NCBI GenBank assembly: GCA_007644065.1
Contig: VJWN01000024.1
Coordinates: 13,902 to 77,901, forward strand
Reading direction: 5' to 3'
From: Margaritispora aquatica
Lineage: Eukaryota > Ascomycota > Leotiomycetes > Helotiales > Discinellaceae
Length of the DNA stretch: 64,000 nt
In this document: positions 34,159-46,929 of the stretch, in pieces
How positions within the stretch are numbered: the stretch's first letter is position 1
How the letters are laid out: every line of letters starts with the position of its first letter
The notes under the pieces: model-generated
Databases searched by the model: none
What the model was told of the DNA's origin: nothing
What the model saw: the letters and a program-made list of their open reading frames with translations, nothing else
Position numbers and translations under genes: made by a program

Positions 34159-37100
34159 TGTGCTTTGCAGGATATTGCTTCAGTTGAAGAGAAAAGGCGG
34201 CAGCTATGCTGTGTTATATAAGTTCACCGATATGTAGGGGTGTGGATCTGACATCCCATCTTGAGTTGAATAACGCGCCATGCTATCGACGAAAGCTTGC
34301 ATACTTGGTTTAATGCTTGAGAAGCTTGTTGAAGGAGATGCTGTCCATGTTACCCATGACACAGCAGTGGGATGCAGCGGTTACAGGTCCTCTTTCTATA
34401 CATTCTGAAGATGAACAAATCACACGCCATGCGTTCCATCTGTAGTTATCTCGACCTACATACTTGAAATGATAACGGAAATGGCCCACTTATGCATGAA
34501 GGATGACAACCCCAACATCGAACCCACGTACCACGGCCTTTAATCTGATAGCAGCAAAGTCTGAAATGGAGTTGCTATTGCTGTGATCCACATAAAATCT
34601 TGATATGCGGCAGTGCAGATGCTATAGACACGGGCAATTCGTAGTCTCGGGCAGTCAGACCAGCATCCACTTTTCAGTGCACGAGATCAAGATCGACCAT
34701 AGTTCTAGGTTGGTATCCAAGTCTATCAGATACACTTATTTCCTGGCGTCTCTAACATTGCGTCAATGAGATTGAACAATAATCTCGGGGACAACTCATG
34801 CTGAATCCCGGAAACATAGGCGCGCTTATTGAGACGAAACACTCCAGCTCCGTTTAAGAATGGTTCGACATTAGTATCTCAAGCGAAAGTATATACGGCA
34901 ACTGTTTTGATGTGGTTGAAATATTTGCGATATATCTTGCGTTCAATAACAAGACAATGGCTAACCATGGAAATAAAAGGAACAATTTGTGTTTTGTAAA
35001 CATTGCTGTGTGCTTAAATAAACAACACATTCTAGTTTAAATCGGACTGTGCTTCAAAAGTAAAAGAACAAATACCATAAATGTACTAAGTCAAGTGATA
35101 CATTGTATTGTAAGTCAGAAATAGATCTTTAAAACTAAAACACCAAATATCGTGAATATGTTCGAACGAACAACACATTCTAGATCAAGTTACAGAGAGA
35201 TCCCTGGGACCAAAAATCAAACATCCTGAATGTGCTTATCGAGATGGGAGACTTCAGATATTTATTTTCAGGGGAACTATAGTACAACGAGCAAGACTTA
35301 CAGGAAGAAGAAAGACAAATGACGATGTACTCCTTAAGCAGTGAAAGCGACATCTGGCTTAAAAAAATAAATAAAAAACCTCCTGCACACATTTCCTCTT
35401 TCCTGACTACAACTTCCCATAAGACCAGTATAGCTTCACAGTGCCCCAAAATCCTAGGCCGAAGCCCGGTCTGCTGAGAAAATTGATGGGCGTTTTGTAT
35501 GTCCTTGGGAGTAGCAGGTTCAGAAGCAAGGTCCCATGTTCTATGACTAACGGTGCTCCTCCAATCTTGAATATCTTGATCGCCTTGAGCTTTGTCGTGA
35601 GAAAAGACTCATAGCAGGTCAATGACGACACGGTACCTAAGAGAAAGCAGAATGACAATGACGAAGCGCTCTTCCATCACTGGGAGGCATACCACACAAT
35701 GTCAACAACTGAGTTGACATGTATACGTAGACTCAAAGGCCTGGTTTCCATGAGGTATACTAATATTGTATGTTGTAATATTTATCTCAATGCTTCGACT
35801 TCTCGGGACCAAAGTCTGCTTGATTTCGTCGAGGGCAGCCTTCCATAACCCCAAGTAGATCATAACCTCCCTGGTTTCCAGTACCTGTCTGGGACAATGT
35901 GCTTCTTCAATGTGTGATTTAATATGACGTATTCACGAAGGTTATTCGGCCTCAATAGGATTTGAGATTCTTCACTTGAAGGAGCTGGCATACTTGACCT
36001 TTGATGTTGCTTTTCATGCTTGGGGTCAAATGGCCTTGCATGGAACTGTGATATGCTTGGTGCTGACTAATCTGAACCCCCTCCTCTCAACTAACATCAC
36101 TACATTCCTCCTCTCAGGCTCAGCCTCGACTCTGCGACAAATCCGACTGACTGGTGAATTGCTCTTCTGCCTAAATACTTCGCTCTCGAAAGCTACTACG
36201 TGCGCGGTGTCTCTGCACTTCGAAGATCTCTGATCTATGAAAAAGCACTCTACTGGGTACATGGCGACTGAAACTCAGCATGGCGTCTGCTTCCACAGCT
36301 TGTTGCACACATTGATCTTACATCTGCGACTTAACCTCCCTCATATGGTGCGCCTGAGGCTTGGTAAAATGGGAGCTTTGGATAGCCTTAGATCGAGAGG
36401 GACGAAGGGAATTATTGGCAAGGCCGAGTTGTCTTGCCTTCGCAGGATGGCATAAAGTGCGCAAACCCTAATGTTATACACATACGGCGAGGTGTAATTG
36501 CGACTTGGTTAGGAACTGGCGTTTAAATAGACACTGTATTTGGACTTGTCTTGTGTGGAGTTTAGCACTCAAGTTTCCATCATACACTGCAAGGAAGGCA
36601 CAAAGCCTGCTCAGAGTTGGTGCCAAGGGAATCCTTCCTTATAATTCTCCTTCATATACTTTTCATTATTTTCTGAATCTATGGAGATATGCTCTTGAGA
36701 ACGTTCATTGATGCAAGATATCTGACTGTCCTAAAACTTTACTACATACCGTAATGCCTTCATTTCTCATCTATTTTCCAAAAGTCTTCCTATCTACCAT
36801 CGTCCCTTGTTACCCTTGCAATTCCAAAGATGGATCTTGCAAAAGCTCGTTGATATTAAACAAAATGCTCTCAAGGAAGAGCCTTCGATAGGTGGTAAGG
36901 CCTCATGCGCAACCTTAACGCAGACTTGCACGACCATATATAGAAAGTACCTGGAATTGCATCATATTCAGCTAGAGCACAAATGGTGCGGCATTCCTAA
37001 GCAAACGTTAAAACAGTGTATCCGTGATAAGATGCGTGTTGTGGAAGAAAATCGAAGTGATGAGCTTCTTGTTTTCCCAAATAGGAAAAGTTATCCCTGG

Positions 37101-37202
37101 CCTTAACATGCTCCACTCCATTCTCACGATGCTGATGAGCTCTGTATAAAGCTCTTTGCCTGTTATCAAATCCCGCTCCTATGCACTCGCACATTTCGAG
37201 CA
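34159..37202. other. 3-kb region without a supported gene
   Basis: The region has normal to AT-rich composition, not strongly RIP-like. Open frames of 68-99 residues exist on both strands (e.g. 35407-35658 minus, 36237-36455 plus, 36807-37106 plus). None links by clear splice sites to a larger protein or shows a domain. The frame at 36807-37106 has a protein-like Lys/Glu-rich composition and might be an exon or relic. 34,200-34,260 is the likely promoter of the permease pseudogene. Confidence 0.45.
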
Positions 37203-38285
37203 ATGGGACAGACGCAAGCAAAAATGACAAAACCTCAAGTCGGCTGGATTGGGCTGGGCTCGATGGGTGTGGGGATGGCGAAGAATCTCCAGAAGCATCT
37301 CACAAGCACATCCTCCCCATCCTTAATCTTCACCAATCGTACTATTTCAAGAGGAGATAACCTGAAAACACTGGGGGCCATTCCCGTAGCTACTATCAAC
37401 GAGGTCGCACAGAAGTCAGATATCATCTTTTCCTGTGTAAGTGTGCTTGTTTTACATCCAAGGCTTTCCACTCACATTGTCAGGTCAGCAACGATGCGGT
37501 ACTCATCCAGGTTACCGATGAAATACTCGCTTCAGGTGACATCAAGGGCAAGACCTATGTTGATTGCTCAACTGTACACCCAGACACATCAACCAAGGTT
37601 GCAGCTCTCATCACAGCGGCTGGTGGTGAATTTGTCGCTGGTAAGATACACATTGACCCATAAGAGCTCAAATTAACTTGTCAAAGCACCCGTCTTTGGA
37701 GCTTCGCCCATGGCGGAAGCAGGAAAACTCATCTTCGTCACTGCAGGTCCATCAAGCGCGACTGAGAAGATCGCGCCATATCTCAGAGATGTAATGGGAC
37801 GTTCTGTGATCTCAATGGGCACTGATGTGTCGAAATCAAGCATGCTCAAAATTGCTGGCAACATCTGTGTCGTTTCGTTCATGGAAGTGATCTCCGAAGC
37901 GCATGTCTTTGCGGAAAAGACAGGCCTCGGATCTGACATTCTTGAAACCATGATTGGGGACATGTTTGGTCCCGTATTAGAATCCTACTCGAAGCGGCTG
38001 ACGACTGGTGGTTATGCTCCAGAGCCAAATGGGAAGGCAGGCTTTGGTGTAGAGCTTGCTATGAAGGACGCAAGGCATGCTCTTAATTGCGCGAAGGCTG
38101 TTGGTGCACGATTAGAAGTATCCGAGGTGGCTTTGAAACACCTGGAGTCTGCAAGTGCTTACGGTGCTGAGAATGGAGGTAGGGCTATGGACAGCAGCTC
38201 AATGTATGGCACAATCAGGGTCGATGCAGGACTGGATTTCTACACGGAGAAATGTAGAGTTAGGGATGCTAAAGTGCAAGCTTGA
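37203..38285 (+). CDS. Beta-hydroxyacid dehydrogenase (3-hydroxyisobutyrate dehydrogenase / GLYR1 type)
   Basis: An NAD(P)-dependent oxidoreductase acting on short 3-hydroxyacids. Exons 37203-37436, 37484-37640 and 37687-38285 give 329 residues, in the family's usual range. The N-terminal Rossmann fold has the dinucleotide motif GWIGLGSMGVGMAKNL (residues ~14-29). The substrate-binding block is APVFGASPMAEAGKL and the catalytic Lys lies in SSMLKIAGN. The C-terminal helical domain ends normally. The start at 37203 could be seven codons too long, since a second ATG precedes TKPQVGWIGLG. Fungal members of this type act in valine or other hydroxyacid metabolism. The exact substrate is not known. 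Confidence 0.9.
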
Positions 38286-38593
38286 GGATAATTAATACCA
38301 TATTGATGGATATTTTATCGTGAACGCATTTTCCATGTGTACATCTTCGCTCTACGATTGAATGTTCAAGTTGAAGCTAGTACACATGACTTGACTCTTA
38401 ATATATCTCACGAATGTCGTCCAACTACTCATCAATTTCAGCAGCGTTTCTCATTTTCACCATATACTTCGAGCTTCTAGATTTCTTCCTCCATGAGAAG
38501 CAAGAGTTTCCTTCCCTAAAGAAGATTTATTGCCTTACATTCGAGGCGTTCATCCTTCTACCAAATGATGATGACCTAACCTAAAAATGGACC
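38286..38593. other. Intergenic
   Basis: A short 308-base gap containing the regulator's promoter. No feature is recognised. Confidence 0.5.
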
Positions 38594-41117
38594 ATGGAAT
38601 CTTATCTACGGCACGTGACCTATCTCCCAACCTACACTGACACCTTCAAGTCCAGCGATATCGCCGGCTCTTCATCTGCACCTATCGTACCACCTGGTAG
38701 AAGTGTAGCAGCGGGGATGTCTTCTCATCCACCAGTTGGAATCTCAGTAGGAGCCGCTATACCTCCTAATGGGTGAGTACTATCTCATCAGTTAAAGATC
38801 CTCAGTCTCTTCCTATGGAATTAGAAAGAATGCTAAATATGATAGATGGTCTAGAAGGGACAGACCTTGTGATGCTTGCCGGAGGAGGAAGAGTAGATGC
38901 ATCATCCCCGAAAATACAGACGTATGTGTTATGTGTCAGTCAAGAGCAGAAGAGTGTACATTTGTACAGAATCCGAAGCGGAGGAAGAAGAGGAGGGCAG
39001 AAGATGAACATAGTCCTGACGGTATGAAACCAAGGCGAGTCTTGCTAGTGTCTTTAGAAATCTCAGGCATTCACTAACAAGCTGCGGTTTAGGTCCCCAG
39101 AATCGGATAGGAGTAAGTCATGTCTTCAAGATGTGTCAACCGATACTTACACAGTGCTCCACAGATTCCTCGGTGAAACCACCCATCAATGATTACGATG
39201 CGCTACCAACTTCTCTCCTCAAACAAACCCTTGGTCTTCAGAACCGGCAACATGGCCAATATCTAGGTCAAACCTCCGAGTACGATGTCCGACTTATCAA
39301 CCTCTCGCCATTCAACGGCCGAGGAGAGCACATTAGCATGCCTGGCACTCTCCGCCGAGTCAGCCTCCAAAGCCATTTCATTATGAAGTCCGAGTCTCAA
39401 GTAGAAGTTGATGATGAGTTGGCAAATTTAGACTTGGTTGAAAGCATTGTGCAACCGCATGGTCGAGCTTTGGTCGATCTGTACTTTCGGATAATTCATC
39501 CTAGCTTCCCGATCATGCACAAGAAAGTCTTTCTTGAGAAGTACGAGCGAAGTTATCGAGAATTTACGCCTCCTGTATTGGCAGCTGTTTACATTCTCGC
39601 TCTTAATTGGTGGTCGTATACACCGGAGCTCGTCAATCTTCCCAAGCCAGACACCAGCAAGCTGGAAAAGCTCATGCCTCAGATGCTGAGCACAGTGCTG
39701 AACAGACCGAAGCTTAGTACAGTACAGGCAGGCCTTTTGCTTCTTCAATGTCCCGAGGCTGATTCCTGGGCTCTTACGGGGCAGCTTGTTGCAGTTGCAC
39801 AGAACCTTGGATTGCATCTTGATTCATCAAGGTGGAAGATCCCAGAATGGGAACGCAGTCTTCGCAAACGATTAGCATGGGCACTGTACATGCAGGACAA
39901 ATGGGGAGCTTTAGTGCATGGTCGCCCACCTTTGATTCAGTCAGACAATTGGACCGTTCAACCTGTTGAGGATCGAGATTTCCCCGAAACCTCAGAAGAT
40001 GATGACGATGAGGAGGGCTCGTCGGATATAGAAACAGGTCGCTTGACCTTCGTTTACATGATATCTTTGACAGACATACTGACCGAAATTCTGGGAACGT
40101 TCTTTACCCTCAAAGCGACTGCAAGATTCAGCAATGAACGAGAGAATGCGATGAATGTAACATTGCAACTAGCGAAACCAATTCAGATTCGCTTGAAAGA
40201 ATGGCATGCTAACCTGCCAAAATCTCTTGCCATCGGGAATACAAGAGCCAGGAAGCTGTCCCCAACAGGTATGCGCTTCAAATGAATCGATGATCCTTAC
40301 TAATCATTCAGGCTCACTCCACCTCGCCTACTTCGCCACAGAAGTGACTCTTCATCGAGCCATAATACGCTTCGACTCACCCACAATCCCATCTTCCATT
40401 CGCACCATCACTCGCACAGCAGCACAAGCTCGCTTCACCTCCGCCATCAACCTAGTCAACAAGCTTGAGCCAGCTCATTTGCAATCATTCTGGTACTTCG
40501 CTTCCAAGGCAAATCTCGCCATCATTGGAACATTCGGATCACTTCTTTGGGCCACTAGCGACAACTCCGAGGAAGCAGACTTCTACAAGGAGAAGCTGGC
40601 CGAATATCGGTGGGCTCTTAGGGTGAGTTCCAAGGCGGCAGAGTTCATGAAGTTCACAGTCGGATTACTGGATTCCAGCCCAGTTTTCGTGAAAGACGGC
40701 TCTGGAAGCAAGACCACAACTCCAACAGCGACGACGAAAGAGCCACCAATGGTAGAGAAACCGTTCAACAACACAAGAGATATCTCGAACCCCGACTTAA
40801 GTGGAAATCTAGAACCACCACAAAACATCTATAGCTCCAACGAAGTCTCACCCAGCGTAGGAGGCTCTTCAGCAACCGAGAACGCATACAACACATATGA
40901 CACCGATCTCGAAACAACAATGAGCAACAGTGATTCTCGGCCTGCTTGGTCAAACTTCGCAGCACATAACACCAACTTCAGTTCCGGAGATGTGCAGGAC
41001 TGGTCACTAGATCAACTTTACAATTTCGATAACTTCCAAGTTGCAGAGGATATTTTCGCAAGCAGAAGATTCATTGAGGAGTATGACGAGTCTGGGAATA
41101 ACTTTGCTGGGTTCTGA
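38594..41117 (+). CDS. Zn(II)2Cys6 transcription factor, DAL81/TamA-like
   Basis: A nuclear regulator. Exons 38594-38772, 38846-39021, 39093-39112 (only 20 bases), 39155-40268 and 40312-41117 give 764 residues in a clean frame. The zinc cluster starts at about residue 66, RPCDACRRRKSRC, and continues with C87, C90 and C97. Spacing is C-x2-C-x6-C-x8-C-x2-C-x6-C, then a basic stretch (KRRKKRRAED). The fungal-specific transcription-factor homology domain covers about residues 220-560 (IIHPSFPIMHKKVFL, AQNLGLHLDSSRWKIP, RLAWALYMQDKWGALVHGRP). An acidic insert (SEDDDDEEGSSD) and a long Ser/Asn-rich tail follow. The RPCDACRRRKSRC…CTFVQ pattern matches the DAL81/TamA group, co-activators of genes for GABA, urea and other secondary nitrogen sources. 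The targets are inferred. Confidence 0.88.
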
Positions 41118-41181
41118 ATGTGCACGACGCGCATAGAGGATGATGAGAATCAACAGCACTACAACTCACAACACACGGCTC

Positions 41182-42135
41182 TCATATCAGACAGAGCGTC
41201 ACAACTCCCGTAACAAAGACTCCCCAGAGACCCAAATCAGCTCTATTTCCCACACCAGGCACATCGCCAATCGGCTCACTCCCAGCCGTATCACTCGTAG
41301 CCCTCAAACAGCTCATCTGGCTATGGATAATTCCACCTCTTCTATCATCGGAGTCATTGTACGCATTCTGCCCAGCCGTCTGAATCACAACAATCGGCCA
41401 GATCTTCGTAGCAGCCAATTCACAATACGTCGTATTAGATGGATCGTGAGGCAAGTCCTGCTCATAGTAATAAGCCTGTCCTGCTGTGCGGTTTGCATAG
41501 ATAAGTGCTACTCTCGACATCAGCATTTAAGCTCGGGCCTTGGAGGAAAGGGAGAGAGAGAGTCTTACAGCTCGCAATGGCATTCACCTCAAAAGTTCCC
41601 CGACACGAAGGAGGAAGCCGAGGAATAGCCATCCCACCACATGCTATGGTTTTATTGCCCTGCACCCCCGCCGCGGCTCTCGCCCTACCCAGTGCACGTG
41701 TCCAATCAGCCGTGCAATTCGCTCCCAATGTTGCCATACAATCGCCCATATCCTTCTGTCCAGCGACAGTCGCATTGCGCGCCAGTCCGCTATTCATAAC
41801 TACAAGACAGGTGACCCACTGCGAGTTATCGACGAAATCGCCGTGGCTGTCAATGGCGAACACGGCATTGGTGACTACCAGGGAGGAGTTAATACCTGGG
41901 GCGTTATGCACCGAGGTTATATTTAGAGATGCTGTCCAGAAGGCGAAAGAGAGGGTGGTGAGCGGGTCGTTGGTCATATTTGCTGCGATGAGGGAGACGC
42001 TGCCTGTGACATTTGGATGCTGGTTTTGGATGTCCAGAAGGCAGTGTCTTGATATGAGCCCGGACTGCTGCCTAGGACTGCGCTAGCTATGGGAGAGAGG
42101 AATGTTAGGAGGAAGAACATAGCGAGAGCGTTCAT
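41182..42135 (-). pseudogene. Secreted GPI-type protein with an apparent indel after the signal peptide
   Basis: No known family. Exons 42135-41569 and 41510-41182. A good signal peptide (MFFLLTFLSPIASA) begins at 42135. The body contains several N-glycosylation sites (NITS, NSSL, NATV, NCTA), spaced Cys residues and a C-terminal hydrophobic tail (LGLWGVFVTGVVTLCLI) fitting a GPI signal. The signal-peptide frame and the body frame (from DIQNQHPNVTGS) do not agree. The total is two bases over a multiple of three, and a repeated AC near 42044-42047 would account for it. Without the indel the product would be about 297 residues. The alternatives are a start at MTNDPL without a signal peptide or an unseen intron. 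A cell-wall or plasma-membrane surface protein is the likely role. Confidence 0.6.
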
Positions 42136-43229
42136 TTTGAAAGATGGGCTATGAATTGAGATATCAATGGTATGTTTGCGGATGAGTCAGATAGATACAT
42201 GAATATATTGCGTTAATTTTGAGAACCTGACGAGCTTAGCTCAGAGGAATGAAGGAACAACATGTAGACAATAAGAAATTAGATCGGATCCAACGCATTC
42301 ATCATATGCGTACAACTTCTCTTACCTCAAATCTCATATCACGTAGCATATGATCTCTCAAGCTCCTAAGCTTTGGACGCTGCCAAGCCGGAAGCGAGAA
42401 GCAGATGCGGCCACCTGCCTTGGGAATGGTCACTGACAAGTAAGCTTGATGATCGCGACGCCATCAAGAATGATACCCGTAATTGACATACAATACTGTG
42501 GATTTAACAAATATAAGCGATGCATGGGGTGGCCCTTCAGACACGGGCATGTGAGCATGTCTTCCATACGACTTTTGCTATGAGGTCTGTTGGGGAGATT
42601 TGATGTTGAGAAGCCGCCGAAAAGAATGCTATACCGCAACGAATTCATCGATTAAACATACAAAAAATTTCAAATTGCTGTTATCACCTATTAAAACTGT
42701 CAATTGAGGTGGACAGCCGTCACCAAGCGTACCAGTATGGGAACCTCGAGCCGAAATTTCAAATGATAACTTATGCACCAGCCCATGTGCCACCGCATGA
42801 TCTCTGTTGTCTTCTACCTTCACCTACTTTTCTGAGTTGAGGTGACATAACCGTGCAATCCGTTTGTGCTGTGCATGTCCTTACTATATTGGCGTTGTTC
42901 CAGGAGTCATGAGACTCCTATCATGAATGGTAACAGGGTACTCTGGGGGTATCGACGAGAGTTGGAAATCGTTCTAAAGTATGATCATGGCTCAATCAGG
43001 AGAGATGATTCAAAGCAGTTTATGTGTCTCAGTCGAGTTTTGTCACTACCTTAACGTGTCTCAATGTCCTTCACACTCAGCAGCCAAGCAGGGATGACCA
43101 GTTTTGAAACACTCTCTGAGGAAGTTGAAAGTGCAATATAAATAGGCACAATAATTCCAAAGCGAGGATTCGGACAGTGACAGGCTATCAATAATAGAAT
43201 TTTGGAATGCTTCCTCGACTAGAAAGCTG
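42136..43229. other. Intergenic
   Basis: Upstream of the GPI-type gene and downstream of the RecQ gene. Small open frames (42430-42648, 42629-42823, 42866-43054) are unsupported. Confidence 0.5.
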
Positions 43230-45573
43230 TCAACGAGATTTCTGGTAGGCCTTCGAGCATTCATCTGTAAATTTGGCAAGCAAGTCCTACAAACCCATTA
43301 GCATACCTCAGCCATCAACGATAACAAAGATTACCATAAACTCATGGTCCTCCATGCTGCCAAAAACAGGACTCTTGCTCAACTTCAGCGCAGTCAATCT
43401 TGGACTAGTAATACCAAATGCGAGTCGAGCGAGAAGCCTTGGATCATCTCGCTCCTCAACAGCTTCCAAAACCAGCTTGAACGCCCCCCAATTGAATGGT
43501 ACAGGAGGTGGGCTTTCAAGGACAACGCCTTTCTGTGTCAGGCACCATGTACAATGCCCACATTCCTCCCTTCCATCGGGGAGATCATCCCCAAAGTGCT
43601 GCGCAAGTGCTTTTGTGAAGCAAGACTTGGATGTTATCAGGTTCAACATCTCATCTGTTCTTCGTAAAGCTTCTTCCTCCCGCTTCTCCATCGTCGCATA
43701 AATAGCTAACACTAACTCCTCGATCTGTAACGGCTTTATCGGCAACGGCTTTGTAACTAGATAAACGTTGATAACCTGAGACAGCTTCAGCTGAAGGACC
43801 TGTGATGCATCAAAATTGTTCAGTTGGCGAACAATATCTTTCCTCTCTAGCCCATATCGAGAAGCAGCGGTATCAACATCGATGTGATAGAATTTCGATG
43901 CCTTCTTGCCACAAGCCCTGATGGCTTGGCATACTTTCGATTGGTCCTTCGCAAAATCCGAAAAATTAGGTCCTGGCTCAAATGAATATTTGCTATAGAT
44001 GGGCGTCGTCGCTCGGATGAGGCCATGAGTGAGTTCTAGCTGAGCATAAATATTCTTCAAGGTTGTTGATCGAATGTCGCATTCCTTCTCTTGTGCGGAG
44101 TGGCTAAATTTCAATTCACCTCCTACAGGTGTTTTACTATTAGTGGGGTCAAAGATGCTCGTGAGCAGGCTTCGAACACCTTCAGGCGACGGTAAATCGC
44201 CTCGAGCAAACATCTCGCGCAAATGAAAATCCTCAGCGCAGGCATAAAACATGCATTTGCTGAGCATTCCATCTCGTCCAGCTCTTCCAATTTCCTGGCT
44301 ATATGATTCAAGGCTACTGGGGATACTGAAATGAACAACATTTCTGATACTAGCCTTGTCAATTCCCATGCCAAACGCAATAGTGGCAACAATCGTGAGA
44401 TCATCTAATCTCATGAATTCGTCCTGCAGTCGAGTTTTAGTTGCTGTATCCATTCCAGCGTGAAATGCTTGAGCTTTGAAGCCCTGTCGTCGCAGATTCA
44501 TAGCAACTTCCTCAGTGTGCTTTTGAAGTGTCACATATACAATTGAAGCACCCTTGTTATCTTTTAAAAATTTGTATAATTTGGGATAAAGCTCTTTCTT
44601 CGTTTTGCCTGATTCGGCAAGCAACTGGAGATTCGGACGGTAGGTAGATGTGCGAAATAAGCCAACAGATTCATCGATATCGAATGCCTTGCAGATATCG
44701 GTGCACACGCGTGGAGTCGCGGTGGCAGTTAAACATATGACACGTTCGGCGCGAATTTCTCGGGCAAATCGGGCTATCTCTGATCTAAGTTAGAAAACTA
44801 GCCATCGATTTTCCATGTTAGAATTCCCTACTGAGATAGTCGGGCCTAAAGGCGTGGCCCCACTCTGAAATGCAATGAGCTTCATCTACTGCTAGCAAAC
44901 GTATTCCACCGCGCACGAACTTCATCTGTTCCACGAACCCTTCGTTGTTTAAACGCTCGGGAGCACAATACAACAATCTCAGCTCGCCATCTCGGATCAT
45001 GTCGCATGTTTGTAGGTATTCTTCTCTCGATTTCGTCGAATCCAAAGTAGCCGCCTTTATCCCACGCCTCACCAAAGCATCGACCTGGTCTTTCATTAGT
45101 GCAATCAGAGGAGAGACAATCAATGTGATGCCTGCATCTCGTCCTGCTTCAATCTCCGAAAGTAGATCTTCTTCAGGGAAGCATAAAGCTGGGATTTGGT
45201 AACAGAGACTCTTTCCACCACCTGTTGGGAAGACAACCACGGCACTGTTCCCCGAGAGTAGCGCTGAGATTGCTTGCTCCTGCTTCAACCGGAAGTTTTG
45301 CATGTCAAATTTATCTCGGAGAGCATTTGTGGCAGATTCATATCGTTTGAATCCAGGAGCTACTCGCTTGGAAGGAGGTTTGACAAGTGAATCCGCTCTT
45401 CGTTTAGATACTTTGGAGGGTTGGGAGGACTCGATGGTCTTTGCAAGAGCAAGTAGGTCTGCATCGTCTGAGGAATCTAGGCCATACTCATCGTCCGCGA
45501 CGGTAAGAAGGTCAGCATGTTCGAGGGAACCCATACCAAACTCGTCCGCTTGGTCGTGAGCAGAAGGCATCAT
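43230..45573 (-). CDS. RecQ-family DNA helicase
   Basis: An ATP-dependent 3'-5' DNA helicase for genome maintenance in the nucleus. Exons 45573-44832, 44779-43335 and 43286-43230 give 747 residues. The last exon adds 18 codons (DLLAKFTDECSK…) after a 48-base intron with a TGCTAAT branch site. Motifs in order: Walker A VFPTGGGKSLCYQ (~115-127), motif III region, Walker B DEAH with CISEWGHAFRPDYL (~230), TATAT, then the second RecA domain with IVYVTLQKH, AFHAGMD, IAFGMGIDK and QEIGRAGRDG. A zinc-binding RecQ C-terminal region follows, with C…C in SKCMFYACAED and CGHCTWC. The acidic, Ser-rich N-terminus is short. It lacks an obvious HRDC domain, so it resembles the shorter fungal RecQ proteins more than QDE-3/SGS1. 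The start is the first of two adjacent ATGs. Confidence 0.92.
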
Positions 45574-46929
45574 TGCAACCCCCTTGATGTATGGATGGCG
45601 CAATGGCGAGTGATAGCACCAGATTCCTGCTTTAAATTTATCTTGCGGGAGGACTTCGAAATAAGACTCGGCATCAATGATGGATCCTGGATACTGGATA
45701 CTGGATATTCACGAGATAGATGAGGGGTGTATTATGTATATTGTGATTCATTGAATTGAACGCGGAACGCGTCGAATTCCCTTTGACACGTCCCGAGAAG
45801 TGCCAAATCACATGACCTGTTTTATAATTTCGAAGGTTGGTTCGACAACTCAGTTGCACCTCCCCTAAGTCAGATCCCTAAGTCAGATAAGGTGTTGATA
45901 TATTCTCTCTGGAGAATCCCTCTTGATATCTCTTTCCTCGACTTGATCACTGGAGCCTCTAACCTCGAGGTTGATAGGTACTTTACATTTCATTCTCCTC
46001 TCCTATGAGACACGGGAAACCCCCATTCTTCATCCCAACTATTCAGCTGAATCGACTCATATAAGCCTTAGATGCCTTGTGTATCAATATCGACCTTATT
46101 GAGTCAAGTCAAGAAGTCAAGAGTCAAATGATAGACATTCGGACAAATTCACGACTCTTGAGCCCCTCATCAACCCTTCCTCAATACGTCATTCAATCAT
46201 TCAATTATTCACTGTCAATAATCAGATCATTATTAGCCCAGGTGCATCAAACCTACCAAACATAAATCGACACCAGTACTACTAGGTATAATTTTCTCTT
46301 CTCGGCCACGTAGATTAGTTGTAAAGTACAACTTCTTGCTGACGTATTATCGGTAATCTACCACGTTCTTGAAACCTGATATTTGTCGCGAGAATTTCAG
46401 CACTGCCAAGCAGTATTTCTTCGTTTTACGTTTTCCATTTCTTCAGGTTTCTTCTGTTTATGCGGAGTAGAGGAGCAGCCAAGGAGCGATCTCCAGATGA
46501 CGAAGATTTTCATTTGTTCAACCCCACAGTTGCGGCTCGTTTCCCCTCTCCTCGCCTCTCCTAGCCGAGTTTATCACGAAGGACTTATGCCCAGCCGACC
46601 CAGTGGTGTCAGTTATGCTACTCACTCGTTGATCGTCATGCCGTATTGCCCTCAATAGCTCTGACTTGCAGCTAAGAGACGTCTTCGAATCTCAAGATCT
46701 TGGACATTCACTTGGCTCGCATCGTGTTATTCTTGTTTGACATACACGCCGTGAGCTGCCAGCACAACTATGATCATTAAAGCATGCAAATGTAAGCTTG
46801 GCCATGCGCAAAGTCTCCGAGATACACCCTAGATCAGATGAGAAGTTGGATCAAAAAGCTAGGATCATCTGGGTATGATGGATATAAATTGTGTACTGCA
46901 CCTCGAATTAAGAGACAACCACATTCAAA
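45574..46929. other. Intergenic between divergent RecQ and alpha-glucosidase genes
   Basis: The likely divergent promoter region. A short tandem GGATACT repeat (about 45,688-45,706) lies near the RecQ side. A TATAAA at 46883-46888 is 42 bases before the glucosidase start. A 91-residue open frame at 46383-46658 has no support. Confidence 0.5.
46883..46888 (+). promoter_or_regulatory. TATA box of the alpha-glucosidase gene
   Basis: TATAAA in GGATATAAATTG, 42 bases upstream of the start codon. Confidence 0.45.

Noticed and set aside
36807..37106. 99-residue plus-strand frame
   Set aside because: Protein-like in places, but it starts with an alternative codon, has no splice partner or domain, and lies in a region otherwise empty.
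37203..41117. Metabolic gene cluster of dehydrogenase and regulator
   Set aside because: The two genes are neighbours, but no synthase, oxygenase or transporter set joins them; the regulator belongs to a general nitrogen-control group.
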